Shown in pieces: positions 16,135-24,217 of a stretch of 64,000 bases of DNA. Location: contig NZ_RZYA01000021.1 of assembly GCF_004005495.1 (NCBI RefSeq), positions 62,001 to 126,000 on the forward strand, written 5' to 3'. Both the position numbers and the translations under genes were made by a program. The notes under the pieces are model-generated. The model searched no databases and was not told the DNA's origin. It saw nothing but the letters and a program-made list of their open reading frames with translations. The stretch comes from Streptomyces antnestii. GTDB taxonomy: Bacteria; Actinomycetota; Actinomycetes; Streptomycetales; Streptomycetaceae. Each line of letters begins with the position of its first letter. Position 1 is the first letter of the stretch.

Positions 16135-16647
16135 ATGCCAACGTCGCCCGAACCGTCAGAGCCGACCGCCGAAACCGCCGTATCGACGCCCGAGGACGCC
16201 GAAGACTTCAAGGAATCCAAGGGAGTTGACCGGCGCGGCATAGCCGTCGGGGGTGTGCTCATCGCCGCCTGTGCCGGACTCGTGCTCTACGGCGTGCTCG
16301 ACTCCGACGAGACGCCCGAGCGGCACGTGCCCACCGCCTCCGTCACGTACGAGGTCCAGGGCGAGGGCACCGCCGATCTCACCTGGCAGGCCCGCAGCGA
16401 GTCCGGGAAGGCTGTCGAGGCGCGTGACGTCACGCTGCCCTGGAAGAAGACCGTGCGCGTGCCGCTCGGCAAGCCGCCCATCGTGACCATCACCCTCGGT
16501 GAGAAGGGCGGGCGGGCCAGTTGCCAGCTCGCCATCCGCGGCAAGCACGTCCAGACCGCCACCGCGTTCGGCAAGTTCGGGCGCGCCACGTGCCAGGGCG
16601 AGCTGCCCGCGCCCGAGTCGCCCGCCGACGCCCAGGGAGAACAGTGA
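16135..16647 (+). CDS. Membrane-anchored MmpS-like protein
   Basis: 170 residues from ATG 16135; an open frame exists upstream but has no start with a better ribosome site, and the upstream AAAGCCAGG is weak. Seen: acidic cytoplasmic N-terminus (PTSPEPSEPTAETAVS), one membrane span at about residues 40-58 (IAVGGVLIAACAGLVLYGVL), then an extracytoplasmic beta domain with VTYEVQGEGTADLTWQA, DVTLPWKKTVRVPL, CQLAIRGKHVQTATAFG and RATCQGELP. The two Cys could form a disulfide. The TYEV.G.G / LPW.K.V / C.I...G / CxG order is that of MmpS-type accessory proteins of actinobacteria. No MmpL transporter is present here. Its stop overlaps the amidase start (TGATG), so it is likely co-translated with the amidase. 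Confidence 0.7.
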   Translation: MPTSPEPSEPTAETAVSTPEDAEDFKESKGVDRRGIAVGGVLIAACAGLVLYGVLDSDETPERHVPTASVTYEVQGEGTADLTWQARSESGKAVEARDVTLPWKKTVRVPLGKPPIVTITLGEKGGRASCQLAIRGKHVQTATAFGKFGRATCQGELPAPESPADAQGEQ

Positions 16648-19037
16648 TGTACACGAACATCGGCCGTCAGGCCGCCCGTACCGCGCTCGCCACCGCCGTC
16701 GTGCTGAGCGTCGTGTCCCTGTCGGGGCAGACCCAGACGGTCGCGGCGAAGGCCACCGTGCACAAGGGCGCCGTCCGTACGGTCGCCGTGCCCGAGGGCA
16801 GTGATCCCGGCAAGCGCGTCCTCGCCGCCCGTTCGGCCGAGCCGTTCAGCATGCTCGGCGTCACGTGGGCCGACCCCGACGCCACGCTCGGCGACGGCGC
16901 CGCCGAGGTCCGTACCCGTAGCGCGGAGACCGGGCGCTGGTCGGCCTGGCGGGCGCTCGAACTCGACGTGCACGCACCGGAGTCGGGGCCCGACCACACC
17001 CGTAAGGGCGTGCGCGGCGGAACCCAACCGCTGTGGGTCGGCGCGTCCGACGGCGTACAGGCCCGCGTCACCGGCAAGAAGCTTCCCGCCGGGCTCCGCG
17101 TCGACCTGGTCGACCCTGACGCCGGGACCCGTACCGGTGGCAGCGGCCTCGAGAAGACCGCTTCGGCCGGTCAGCCCGCCATCACCTCGCGCGCCGGCTG
17201 GGGCGCCGACGAGTCGATCGTCGCCGACCCGCCCACGTACACGACCGACACGAAGGCCATGTTCGTGCACCACACGGCCGGGACGAACGACTACACGTGC
17301 GCCGAGTCCGCGTCGATCATCCGGGGCATCCTCACGTACCACGTGAAGAGCAACGGCTGGAACGACATCGGCTACAACTTCCTCGTCGACAAGTGCGGGA
17401 CCGTGTTCGAGGGGCGCGCGGGCGGCGTCGACAAGCCCGTCTACGGCGCTCACACCTACGGCTTCAACACCGACACCAGCGGTGTCGCCGTCCTCGGTGA
17501 CTACAACACCGCGACGTCCACGCCAGAGGTGCGCGACTCGATCGCCCAACTCGCCGCCTGGAAGCTCGGGTTGTACGGGATCAACCCGGCGGGCACGGTC
17601 GTGATGGCGGCCGGAGCGGCCAACGGGAAGTTCACGCAGGGGCAGTTGGTGACGATGAACCGGATCTCCGGGCATCGCGACGGCTACCCGACCGAGTGCC
17701 CCGGCAACAACCTCTACGGCGACCTGCCCGCCATCCGCACCCTCGCCGCGTCGAAGAACACGCCGTCCACCGGCGCCGATGTGAACGGGGACGGTCACGC
17801 CGACCTCGCCGCCGGCATCCCGAAGGCGACCGCGAACAACGCCGCCGGAGCCGGTCAGGTCAGCGTCGTACCCGGCGCCCGCTCCGCGCCCTACGCGGCC
17901 AACAAGGCTGTCGTCACGCAGGAGTTCGAGGGCGTGCCCGGTGGCTCGGAGGCCGGTGACGGCTTCGGCTCCGCGACCGCGTACGGCGACCTCGACCACG
18001 ACGGGTACACGGACCTCGTGGTCGCGTCGCCCGGCGAGGAGGTCACCGCGGGCGCTAGCGACGAGGGCGGCGTGAGCGTGCTGCGCGGCACCGCCAACGG
18101 GCTCACCGGCCAGGCTGGAATGATCAACGAGCCGGTGGCGGTGCGCGCGAGCGGCGCGAAGTTCGGGTCGGCGCTCGCCACCGGCGACTTCGACGGGGAA
18201 GGCGGCGACGACATCCTCGCCGTGGCGCCCGGCGCCGGGCGCGCCTGGACCGTCGACGGCGCCGACCGGGCGTTCTCCCCCGCGATCACGCTCTCGGACG
18301 GGCCCGTGACGGACTCCTCCGTGGCCACCGGGGACTTCGACCACGACGGGTTCGACGACGCGGCGATCACGTTCCGTACGGCGGCGGGCGACCGGCCGCT
18401 GATCGTGCTGCGCGGCTCGTCGACCGGTCTGCGAACCACCGAACCGACCGTCCTCGCGGGCGCCGGCGGACGCTCCCTCGGCTCCGGCGACCTGAACGGC
18501 GACGGCTTCGCCGACCTGGCCGTGGGCAGGCCCGACGCGGCGGCCGGCGGCGAGATCGCCACGTACCACGGCTCGGCGGACGGCCTCACGACGACCGGCG
18601 CGCCCGTCGTCGCCCGGGGCGACCTCGAAGGCGCGGCGTCCGGCGGCGAGCTGGGGGCGTCCGTGGCCGTGCGGGACACCGACGGCGACGGGTACGCCGA
18701 GGTCCTGACCGGCGCGCCCGGCGACGACTCCGGCGCGGGCCGCGCGTTCCTGCTGCACGGCGGCGCGGGCGGACTCGGCGCGACCGGTGCGGTCGCGTAC
18801 GTGGAGGGGGCGGGCGGCGTGCCTGGCGCGGCGCAGGCCGGTGACCGGTTCGGGTCCGCCGTCACGATCGGCGACCTCACCGGCGACGGCGTCCTCGACC
18901 TCGCGGTCGGCGCCGAGGGCGAGAACGCGGGCGACGGCACCGTTATGACCATGAGCGGCGGGGCGGGCGTCTCGTACGAGCCGACCGCGCTCGGAGCCGG
19001 CGGCGGTACCGGTATCGGGGGCGAGCTCACGAGGTGA
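16647..19037 (+). CDS. Secreted N-acetylmuramoyl-L-alanine amidase (PGRP type) with seven FG-GAP repeats
   Basis: 796 residues from ATG 16647 (GTG 16644 possible); AGGGAGA lies 8 nt upstream. N-terminal Sec signal (RTALATAVVLSVVSLSGQTQ). A beta-rich region to about residue 165 ends in a PGRP/amidase-2 domain at about 175-370: AMFVHHTAG, DIGYNFLVDKCGTVFEGR, YGAHTYGFNTDTSGVAVLGD and ISGHRDGYPTECPG. The HH, the distal HRD and the Cys fit the zinc site and catalytic region of the family. The C-terminal half has seven calcium-binding FG-GAP/integrin-like units (DVNGDGHADL, DLDHDGYTDL, DFDGEGGDDI, DFDHDGFDDA, DLNGDGFADL, DTDGDGYAEV, DLTGDGVLDL), enough for a seven-bladed propeller. Likely cuts the stem peptide from muramic acid in peptidoglycan; the propeller may bind wall polymers. 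Paralogous to the next gene. Confidence 0.93.
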   Translation: MYTNIGRQAARTALATAVVLSVVSLSGQTQTVAAKATVHKGAVRTVAVPEGSDPGKRVLAARSAEPFSMLGVTWADPDATLGDGAAEVRTRSAETGRWSAWRALELDVHAPESGPDHTRKGVRGGTQPLWVGASDGVQARVTGKKLPAGLRVDLVDPDAGTRTGGSGLEKTASAGQPAITSRAGWGADESIVADPPTYTTDTKAMFVHHTAGTNDYTCAESASIIRGILTYHVKSNGWNDIGYNFLVDKCGTVFEGRAGGVDKPVYGAHTYGFNTDTSGVAVLGDYNTATSTPEVRDSIAQLAAWKLGLYGINPAGTVVMAAGAANGKFTQGQLVTMNRISGHRDGYPTECPGNNLYGDLPAIRTLAASKNTPSTGADVNGDGHADLAAGIPKATANNAAGAGQVSVVPGARSAPYAANKAVVTQEFEGVPGGSEAGDGFGSATAYGDLDHDGYTDLVVASPGEEVTAGASDEGGVSVLRGTANGLTGQAGMINEPVAVRASGAKFGSALATGDFDGEGGDDILAVAPGAGRAWTVDGADRAFSPAITLSDGPVTDSSVATGDFDHDGFDDAAITFRTAAGDRPLIVLRGSSTGLRTTEPTVLAGAGGRSLGSGDLNGDGFADLAVGRPDAAAGGEIATYHGSADGLTTTGAPVVARGDLEGAASGGELGASVAVRDTDGDGYAEVLTGAPGDDSGAGRAFLLHGGAGGLGATGAVAYVEGAGGVPGAAQAGDRFGSAVTIGDLTGDGVLDLAVGAEGENAGDGTVMTMSGGAGVSYEPTALGAGGGTGIGGELTR

Positions 19038-19067
19038 CCTTCAGCACATCCGCACAACCAGTGATGT

Positions 19068-19095
19068 TTGACAGGGGTCAACCGCTGAATAGAAC
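19068..19095 (+). promoter_or_regulatory. Promoter of the second PGRP amidase gene
   Basis: TTGACA (19068-19073), 16-nt spacer, TAGAAC (19090-19095). Downstream of the expected start site, the leader carries five GTG(T)GA-type motifs between 19104 and 19154 (GTGTGAC, GTGTGAA, TTGTGACC, GTGTGACC, GTGAAC), which may bind a regulator. Confidence 0.6.
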
Positions 19096-19174
19096 AGCTA
19101 CCCGTGTGACGGGTGTGAATCTTGTGACCAAATCCGTGTGACCAGTCAGTGAACTTTTCCAAGGGGTGGGGCAT

Positions 19175-21943
19175 TTGAGCCCGCGTATTTCTCGCGCGCG
19201 CAGATCACATGCGTACAAACCGCTGAGTCTCAAGCGCAGAGCCTGGGTGACGATGGGTGCCGTCGTCCTCGGCGGCGCCGGCGTCGTCACGTACGCCATG
19301 GCCGACCCGGGGAACGGGGCAGACCCCCAGGACGGGCCGCGCGCCTCGGCGATCCACACCCTGGGGCTCACGAACAAGGGCGCCGACCGCAAGGTCGTAC
19401 CCCAGAAGTCGACGGACCGCTTCAGCGCCGCCGTCGTCACCTGGAAGAACCCGCACGCGACGCTCGACGGGACCGCCCAGGTCCGCGCGCGCAACGTCGC
19501 GACCGGCGCCTGGACCGACTGGCTGTCGATGCCGGTCGAGCAGCTCGGCACCGACGGCAAGGAGACCAAGGCCGGCGGCGGCGTGCGCGGCGGCACCGAG
19601 TCCGTGTGGACCGGTGACTCCGACGCCGTCGAGGTGCGGGTCGTGGCCAAGGACGGCACCGCGTCCGACCTGCCGTCCGGCATCGATGTCAAGCTGCTCG
19701 ACCCCGGCACGCTCGCGCCCGCGAAGGGCGCGGGCGCCGCGAAGCCCGCCGCGTTCTCGGTGGACACGACGCCGCCCGCGACGAGCCCGGACCCGGCCAC
19801 GGACCCCGTGAGCAGCGCTCCGGCCGCCGCCCCGTCGGACACGGCTGCCGCTTCCGAGACGCCCGGCGCGACCGCCACCGAGTCCGCCTCGCCCGCCGCC
19901 GACGCCTCGACGAGCGCGTCCGCGTCCGCTTCTCCGGAGCCGACGGTCCCCGCCGCCCGCCCGTCGACGGTCGTGAAGCCGCCGGTCATCACGCAGGCCG
20001 AGTGGGGCGCCGACACGGACTACAACGGCACGCCCGAGTACGACGACTCGATCAAGGCCGCCGTCATCCACCACACCGGTGTCGACCCCGACAACACGGT
20101 GCCCTGCTCGCAGTCGCGCCAGCGAGTGCACACCATCCAGCAGGAGCACATGGCCAAGGGCTGGTACGACATCGGCTACAACTTCCTCGTCGACCGGTGC
20201 GGCCAGATCTTCGAGGGCCGCAGCGGCGGGATGGACCTGCCGGTGCACGGCGCCCACGACTACGGCTTCAACACCGACACCGTCGGCATCTCGTACATCG
20301 GCAACTTCATGTCGGCGACGCCCACGCAGGCCGCGCTCAACTCGATCGCCCGCGTCGTCGCCTGGAAGTTCGGCCAGTACGGCATCACCGCGAACAGCAA
20401 GGTGACGCTGCAGTCCAACGGCGACCAGGGCGTGTCCGACAACAAGATCCCCATGGGTCAGTCGATCACCCTCGACCGCGTCTTCGGCCACCGCGACACC
20501 GGCACCACGCTGTGCCCCGGCGACAACCTCTACAAGAAGCTCGCCACCATCCGGACCCTGGCCTCGGCCCCGGGCGTCTCGCACGCCCTGAAGACGTCGG
20601 ACATCTACTCGTCCGCCGCGCCCACGGCCAAGACCCGCGACGGCCTGCCCGACCTCGTCGCCGGCACGCCCAAGGCGTCCACCGGCGGCTCGGTCACCGT
20701 CGTACCGGGCGGCGCGAACGGCCCGGCGTACGCGGCGAAGAAGACCCTCACGCAGTCCAGCACGGGCGTGCCCGGCACGAACGAGAAGGGCGACCTGTGG
20801 GGCGCTTCCGTCGCCGAGGGTGACATCAACGGCGACGGCTACGCGGACCTCGCGATCGGCCAGCCCGGCGAGGACGACACCTCCGGCCACACCGACCGCG
20901 GCGCCGTCACCCTCCTGTACGGCCCGGCCCTGAACACCGGCGCCCAGATGAACCTCGACGAGGGCTTCTACGCCAACAGCGCCAAGTACGGCTCCGCCGT
21001 GGCGGTCGGCGACTTCAACGCCGACGGCAAGGCCGACGTCTTCGCGGCCTCCACCGGCACCGGCGGCACCTGGACCGCGCGCTATTCCGAGGGCCAGGAG
21101 TCCAGCTCCAACATCACGAGCGGTGACGCCGCCCTCGCCTACGAGGCCGCCACCTCCGGCGACTTCAACCAGGACGGCTACGCCGACGTCGCGCTCAACT
21201 ACCGCGACGCGACGTCCGTCGGCCGCGTGGTCTGGTTCAAGGGCGGCCGCAACGGCCTCACCAAGGCCGGCACGCTGTCGGTCAAGGGCGGCCGCTCCAT
21301 CGCCTCCGGCGACCTGAACGGCGACGGCGTCGACGACATCGTCATCGGCCAGCCCTACACCGCCGAGTCCGGCGCCTACGCGGGCGGCCAGGTCACGGCC
21401 GTGTACGGCTCGAAGATCACGTCCACGACACCCGGCGGCCTCACCGCGACCGGCGCCAAGACGATCCACCAGGCCACCACGGGCGTCCCCGGCGCCGCCG
21501 AGTCCGGTGACGCGCTCGGCAGTTCCGTCGCGGTCGGCGACTACAACGCCGACGGCTACGCGGACGTCCTGTCCGGCGCCCCGGGCGAGGACATCACCCG
21601 CACCAGCAACCGTTCCAACGCGGGTACGTCCCTGCTGTTCAAGGGCTCGTCGGCCGGCCTCACCGGCACCGGCGCCGTCGCCGTCTCGGAGGACGAGCCG
21701 GGTGTCCCCGGCTCCAGCGAGACCGACGACAAGCTGGGCTCCGCCGTCTCCCTCGCCGACCTGTCCGGCTACGGCCGCGCGGACCTGGTGATCGGTGCGG
21801 CGGGCGAGGACACGGGCAACGGCACGCTCCTGTACGTCCCGAGCAACAGCACGGGGCTCGGCCTGTCCACGTCCAAGTACATCGGCCAGACGCAGCTCGG
21901 CACGCCGGCCGCCGCCGGACTCGGCACCACGCTGGCCCCGTAG
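19175..21943 (+). CDS. Secreted PGRP-type N-acetylmuramoyl-L-alanine amidase with FG-GAP propeller
   Basis: 922 residues from TTG 19175, preferred because AAGGGG lies 8 nt upstream; GTG 19166 in the same frame overlaps that ribosome site. Basic N terminus and hydrophobic segment (VTMGAVVLGGAGVVTYAMA) act as signal or anchor. After a beta region comes an Ala/Ser/Pro/Thr-rich linker (about residues 200-255), then the amidase-2/PGRP domain at about 270-460: AAVIHHTGVD, WYDIGYNFLVDRCGQIFEGR, HGAHDYGFNTDTVGISYIGN and FGHRDTGTTLCPGD. The HH, HRD and Cys fit the family zinc and catalytic sites. The C terminus has FG-GAP units (DINGDGYADL, DFNADGKADV, DFNQDGYADV, DLNGDGVDDI, DYNADGYADV, DLSGYGRADL plus a degenerate first blade). 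Same architecture as the gene just upstream, so an old tandem duplication. Ends before a strong hairpin. Confidence 0.92.
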   Translation: MSPRISRARRSHAYKPLSLKRRAWVTMGAVVLGGAGVVTYAMADPGNGADPQDGPRASAIHTLGLTNKGADRKVVPQKSTDRFSAAVVTWKNPHATLDGTAQVRARNVATGAWTDWLSMPVEQLGTDGKETKAGGGVRGGTESVWTGDSDAVEVRVVAKDGTASDLPSGIDVKLLDPGTLAPAKGAGAAKPAAFSVDTTPPATSPDPATDPVSSAPAAAPSDTAAASETPGATATESASPAADASTSASASASPEPTVPAARPSTVVKPPVITQAEWGADTDYNGTPEYDDSIKAAVIHHTGVDPDNTVPCSQSRQRVHTIQQEHMAKGWYDIGYNFLVDRCGQIFEGRSGGMDLPVHGAHDYGFNTDTVGISYIGNFMSATPTQAALNSIARVVAWKFGQYGITANSKVTLQSNGDQGVSDNKIPMGQSITLDRVFGHRDTGTTLCPGDNLYKKLATIRTLASAPGVSHALKTSDIYSSAAPTAKTRDGLPDLVAGTPKASTGGSVTVVPGGANGPAYAAKKTLTQSSTGVPGTNEKGDLWGASVAEGDINGDGYADLAIGQPGEDDTSGHTDRGAVTLLYGPALNTGAQMNLDEGFYANSAKYGSAVAVGDFNADGKADVFAASTGTGGTWTARYSEGQESSSNITSGDAALAYEAATSGDFNQDGYADVALNYRDATSVGRVVWFKGGRNGLTKAGTLSVKGGRSIASGDLNGDGVDDIVIGQPYTAESGAYAGGQVTAVYGSKITSTTPGGLTATGAKTIHQATTGVPGAAESGDALGSSVAVGDYNADGYADVLSGAPGEDITRTSNRSNAGTSLLFKGSSAGLTGTGAVAVSEDEPGVPGSSETDDKLGSAVSLADLSGYGRADLVIGAAGEDTGNGTLLYVPSNSTGLGLSTSKYIGQTQLGTPAAAGLGTTLAP

Positions 21944-21968
21944 GCACGACGAGTACGACCCCGCAGAC

Positions 21969-22016
21969 CTCTCGCCGCGCGATTCCCGACACCCCCGGGG
22001 AACCGCGCGGCGAGAG
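21969..22016 (+). terminator. Terminator after the amidase genes
   Basis: 13-bp perfect arms CTCTCGCCGCGCG and CGCGCGGCGAGAG around a 22-nt loop that itself contains CCCCCGGGG, followed by CCTTTCC. Between the rightward amidase and the leftward gene ending at 22184, so it may serve both. Confidence 0.75.
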
Positions 22017-22183
22017 CCTTTCCGGGCTGTCCGCTTTGCGACCGCACTTGCGCCGCCGCGCCCGAATGGGTTACTCACTACCTTCCACGGGAGCAGACCC
22101 GGCCGCAGGAGGGGGCGGCCGGGCCTGGTTCCGTGTGCGCGGTGTGCCGCGCGTTCTGGGTGCGCCGGTGGGCGCAGATGGGC

Positions 22184-22951
22184 TCAGACGCCGGTCACGT
22201 TCGGTTCGAACGACACCGCCACGAGCCGGTCGCTGAACCGCTTCGGGCTCCCGGAGCCCGCGACCACGGCACGCTGCCTGCGGACCGCCTCGTCGGTGAG
22301 GGTGACCGTGACGACGGGACAGTCCTCGATCTGGTTGGTGTTCGCGGGCGCGCACCGGCCGATGTCGGCCCGGGTGTGCCCCGGGCACACGGCCCGCTCG
22401 GGCAGCTCGATCTCCAGGTCCACGTCCTCGGCCCCCGTGAAGCGGTACGCACCCGCCTTGGGCCGGACCTCGTGCCGCTCCTCGACGCCCTTCATGACCT
22501 TCGCCCCGAGCCCGCGGGCCGACGCGATACGGCCCTCGCCGTGCGGCCCGAACACGTCGACCGTGATCCCTTGCCCGGCGGCCGGCGCGGTGAGCGTCAT
22601 CGGCAGCGGCCCCGGGTCGACGAAGGCCCGGATCGTGAAGGCCGCCGGCCCGTCGAACTGCGGCCCCGAACTGGAATACCCGTAGGAGGAGAGGACCAGC
22701 GCCGGCTCGTCGGCCCGCTCGCCCTCACCCCGGGGTGCGGGCCGGACGGACTCCGGGGCGCCGCACCGCGACAGTGCCGCCGTGCCGCCGCCGGGAAGCG
22801 CCGCGTCCTTCAGGGAGCCCGGCGACACGTGCAGCCGGCCGGCCGGGTCGTCGAGGACATGGCTCTGGGCGGCGAGGGCCACGAGGACGGCGGCGACGGG
22901 CAGCGCGACAAGCAGTGACGCCCGCCGCGAAGGGCCGGAGACACCGTGCAT
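22184..22951 (-). CDS. Secreted or membrane-anchored protein, function unknown
   Basis: 255 residues from ATG 22951, which overlaps the upstream stop by one base (TGATG). Basic N terminus then a hydrophobic segment RRASLLVALPVAAVLVALAA, so exported or anchored. The extracytoplasmic part is beta-rich: VLSSYGYSSSGPQFDGPAAF, GQGITVDVFGPHGEG, AGAYRFTGAEDVDLEIEL, then CPGHTRADIGRCAP and IEDCPVVTVTLTDEAV. Four Cys (one near residue 62, three later) could make two disulfides. I do not recognise a family. Translational coupling to the next gene upstream suggests the two act together. Confidence 0.65.
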   Translation of the reverse strand: MHGVSGPSRRASLLVALPVAAVLVALAAQSHVLDDPAGRLHVSPGSLKDAALPGGGTAALSRCGAPESVRPAPRGEGERADEPALVLSSYGYSSSGPQFDGPAAFTIRAFVDPGPLPMTLTAPAAGQGITVDVFGPHGEGRIASARGLGAKVMKGVEERHEVRPKAGAYRFTGAEDVDLEIELPERAVCPGHTRADIGRCAPANTNQIEDCPVVTVTLTDEAVRRQRAVVAGSGSPKRFSDRLVAVSFEPNVTGV

Positions 22952-23508
22952 CAGACGCGGCCCCGCGCCCGCCGCGACACGACGGCCCGCAGGACGCGGC
23001 GGCCTTCGGTGGACACGTCGAGTGCCTGGCGCAGTCCGCCGGCGCCCCGGTTGGCGAGCAGCTCCAGGATCCGGACCTGGCGCCGCAGTTCGGCCGCGAC
23101 GAGCGGGGACATGCCCTCCGTGCGGCCCTCGCGCCGGGACCGCACCGACCCGGTGCCGTCCTCGAGGGCGTCCAGCATGCGGTGGATCTGCAGCGCGCCG
23201 ACCGAGCAGGCGTCGGCCCACTCGCGCAGCGCGGGCGCCGAAGGGGTGCTCGGCACGGCCGCCAGCATGCGGTGGGCGAGCCCGGCCGGTTCGTCGCCGC
23301 CGTCACCCGGCCCCGACGGGAACGCGGCCCGCGCCCGGGCGAGACTGTCGCCCCACTGCGGACCGCCCTCGGCGAGGCTCCCCCACAGGGGGCGCAGCAC
23401 CTCGTCGTCCTCGGCACCCAGCAGCGGCACGCAGCGGTCGAGGCAGGCGAGACCGCTCGCCGCGAGGCCCCGCTCATCGGCCTGCGCGATCAGCTCCACC
23501 AGGCTCAT
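22951..23508 (-). CDS. Helical cytosolic protein, function unknown, coupled to the downstream secreted protein
   Basis: 185 residues from ATG 23508, preferred over an in-frame start 24 bp upstream because GGAAAGG lies 9 nt before it. Seen: MSLVELIAQADERGLAASGL, a predicted all-helical middle (LAHRMLAAVPSTPSAPALRE, WADACSVGALQIHRMLDALE) and a basic C terminus (RVLRAVVSRRARGRV). No membrane span, no metal or nucleotide motif. Its stop overlaps the ATG of the next gene. Family not recognised. Confidence 0.62.
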   Translation of the reverse strand: MSLVELIAQADERGLAASGLACLDRCVPLLGAEDDEVLRPLWGSLAEGGPQWGDSLARARAAFPSGPGDGGDEPAGLAHRMLAAVPSTPSAPALREWADACSVGALQIHRMLDALEDGTGSVRSRREGRTEGMSPLVAAELRRQVRILELLANRGAGGLRQALDVSTEGRRVLRAVVSRRARGRV

Positions 23509-23582
23509 CAAGTACGCCCTTTCCCGCCCCACCGGTCACTTCGTCCCTACTGGGGTCTACTGCGTGCCGGGGCGCAGGAACG

Positions 23583-24092
23583 TCACAGCGGTGCGACGCC
23601 GAGCCGGTCGAGGAAGCGGAAGAAGAGCGGTTCGGCGAACGGGTCGGGGTTCTCGGCGAGGACGGCGGCGAGCGGGCCCGGCTCGACGGTGCGGCCGCAC
23701 TCCCCGGCCCAGGCGACCGCCTTGCGCGCCGCGTCCCCGGGCTCCAGGAAGTAGTCGTCGAGGGCCAGTTCGCTCTCGGAGAGGTAGCCGGCCATGGCGT
23801 CGCGCGCCAGACAGGTGGTCCACGCGCCGCTCCGCGGGGCCGCCGCCTCGATGACGACGCAGTCGCTGTCCATGACGTAGCCGAAGAGGGCGGGTGCGCC
23901 GGTCTCGGCGGCGAGGGCGTTCATGCTGCCGACGTCGTACCGCTGTCCGCCGCCGTCCGGGCACTCCCAGACCTGCCAGCCGTCGGCCCGCCGGTCGAGG
24001 AGTGCGAGCCCGTCGCGCGCCCCGCCGAGCGTGTTCAGCTCGACGAGCGGCCGCTCGCTTCTGGCCACGACGTAATAGCCCCAGTAACCCAT
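23583..24092 (-). CDS. Conserved hypothetical protein
   Basis: 169 residues from ATG 24092; the longer open frame upstream overlaps the GH20 gene and is discarded. Seen: MGYWGYYVVARSERPLVELN at the N terminus, GWQVWECPDGGGQRYDVG, APALFGYVMDSDCVVIEAA and FLEPGDAARKAVAWAGECGR. Soluble alpha/beta, no signal peptide. The start MGYWGYYVVARS is one I associate with an uncharacterised Streptomyces family in which a short protein reports on its own residue content; no activity is known. It lies between the coupled pair above and the GH20 gene, all leftward. Confidence 0.68.
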   Translation of the reverse strand: MGYWGYYVVARSERPLVELNTLGGARDGLALLDRRADGWQVWECPDGGGQRYDVGSMNALAAETGAPALFGYVMDSDCVVIEAAAPRSGAWTTCLARDAMAGYLSESELALDDYFLEPGDAARKAVAWAGECGRTVEPGPLAAVLAENPDPFAEPLFFRFLDRLGVAPL

Positions 24093-24217
24093 TGCCGCTG
24101 TCTCCCCGGTGCCGTCAAAAGCGCCTGATCCCAGTCGGCGCCGAATAGACCACAGCCGCACGAGACTCCGCCACCGAAAAGGCGATTCCGGCGGTCGCCC
24201 ACCCCTGGCCGTGCTCC

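Noticed and set aside
19205..22078. 957-codon minus-strand frame opposite the second amidase
   Set aside because: Shadow of the FG-GAP repeats; the plus strand encodes recognisable amidase and calcium-binding motifs.
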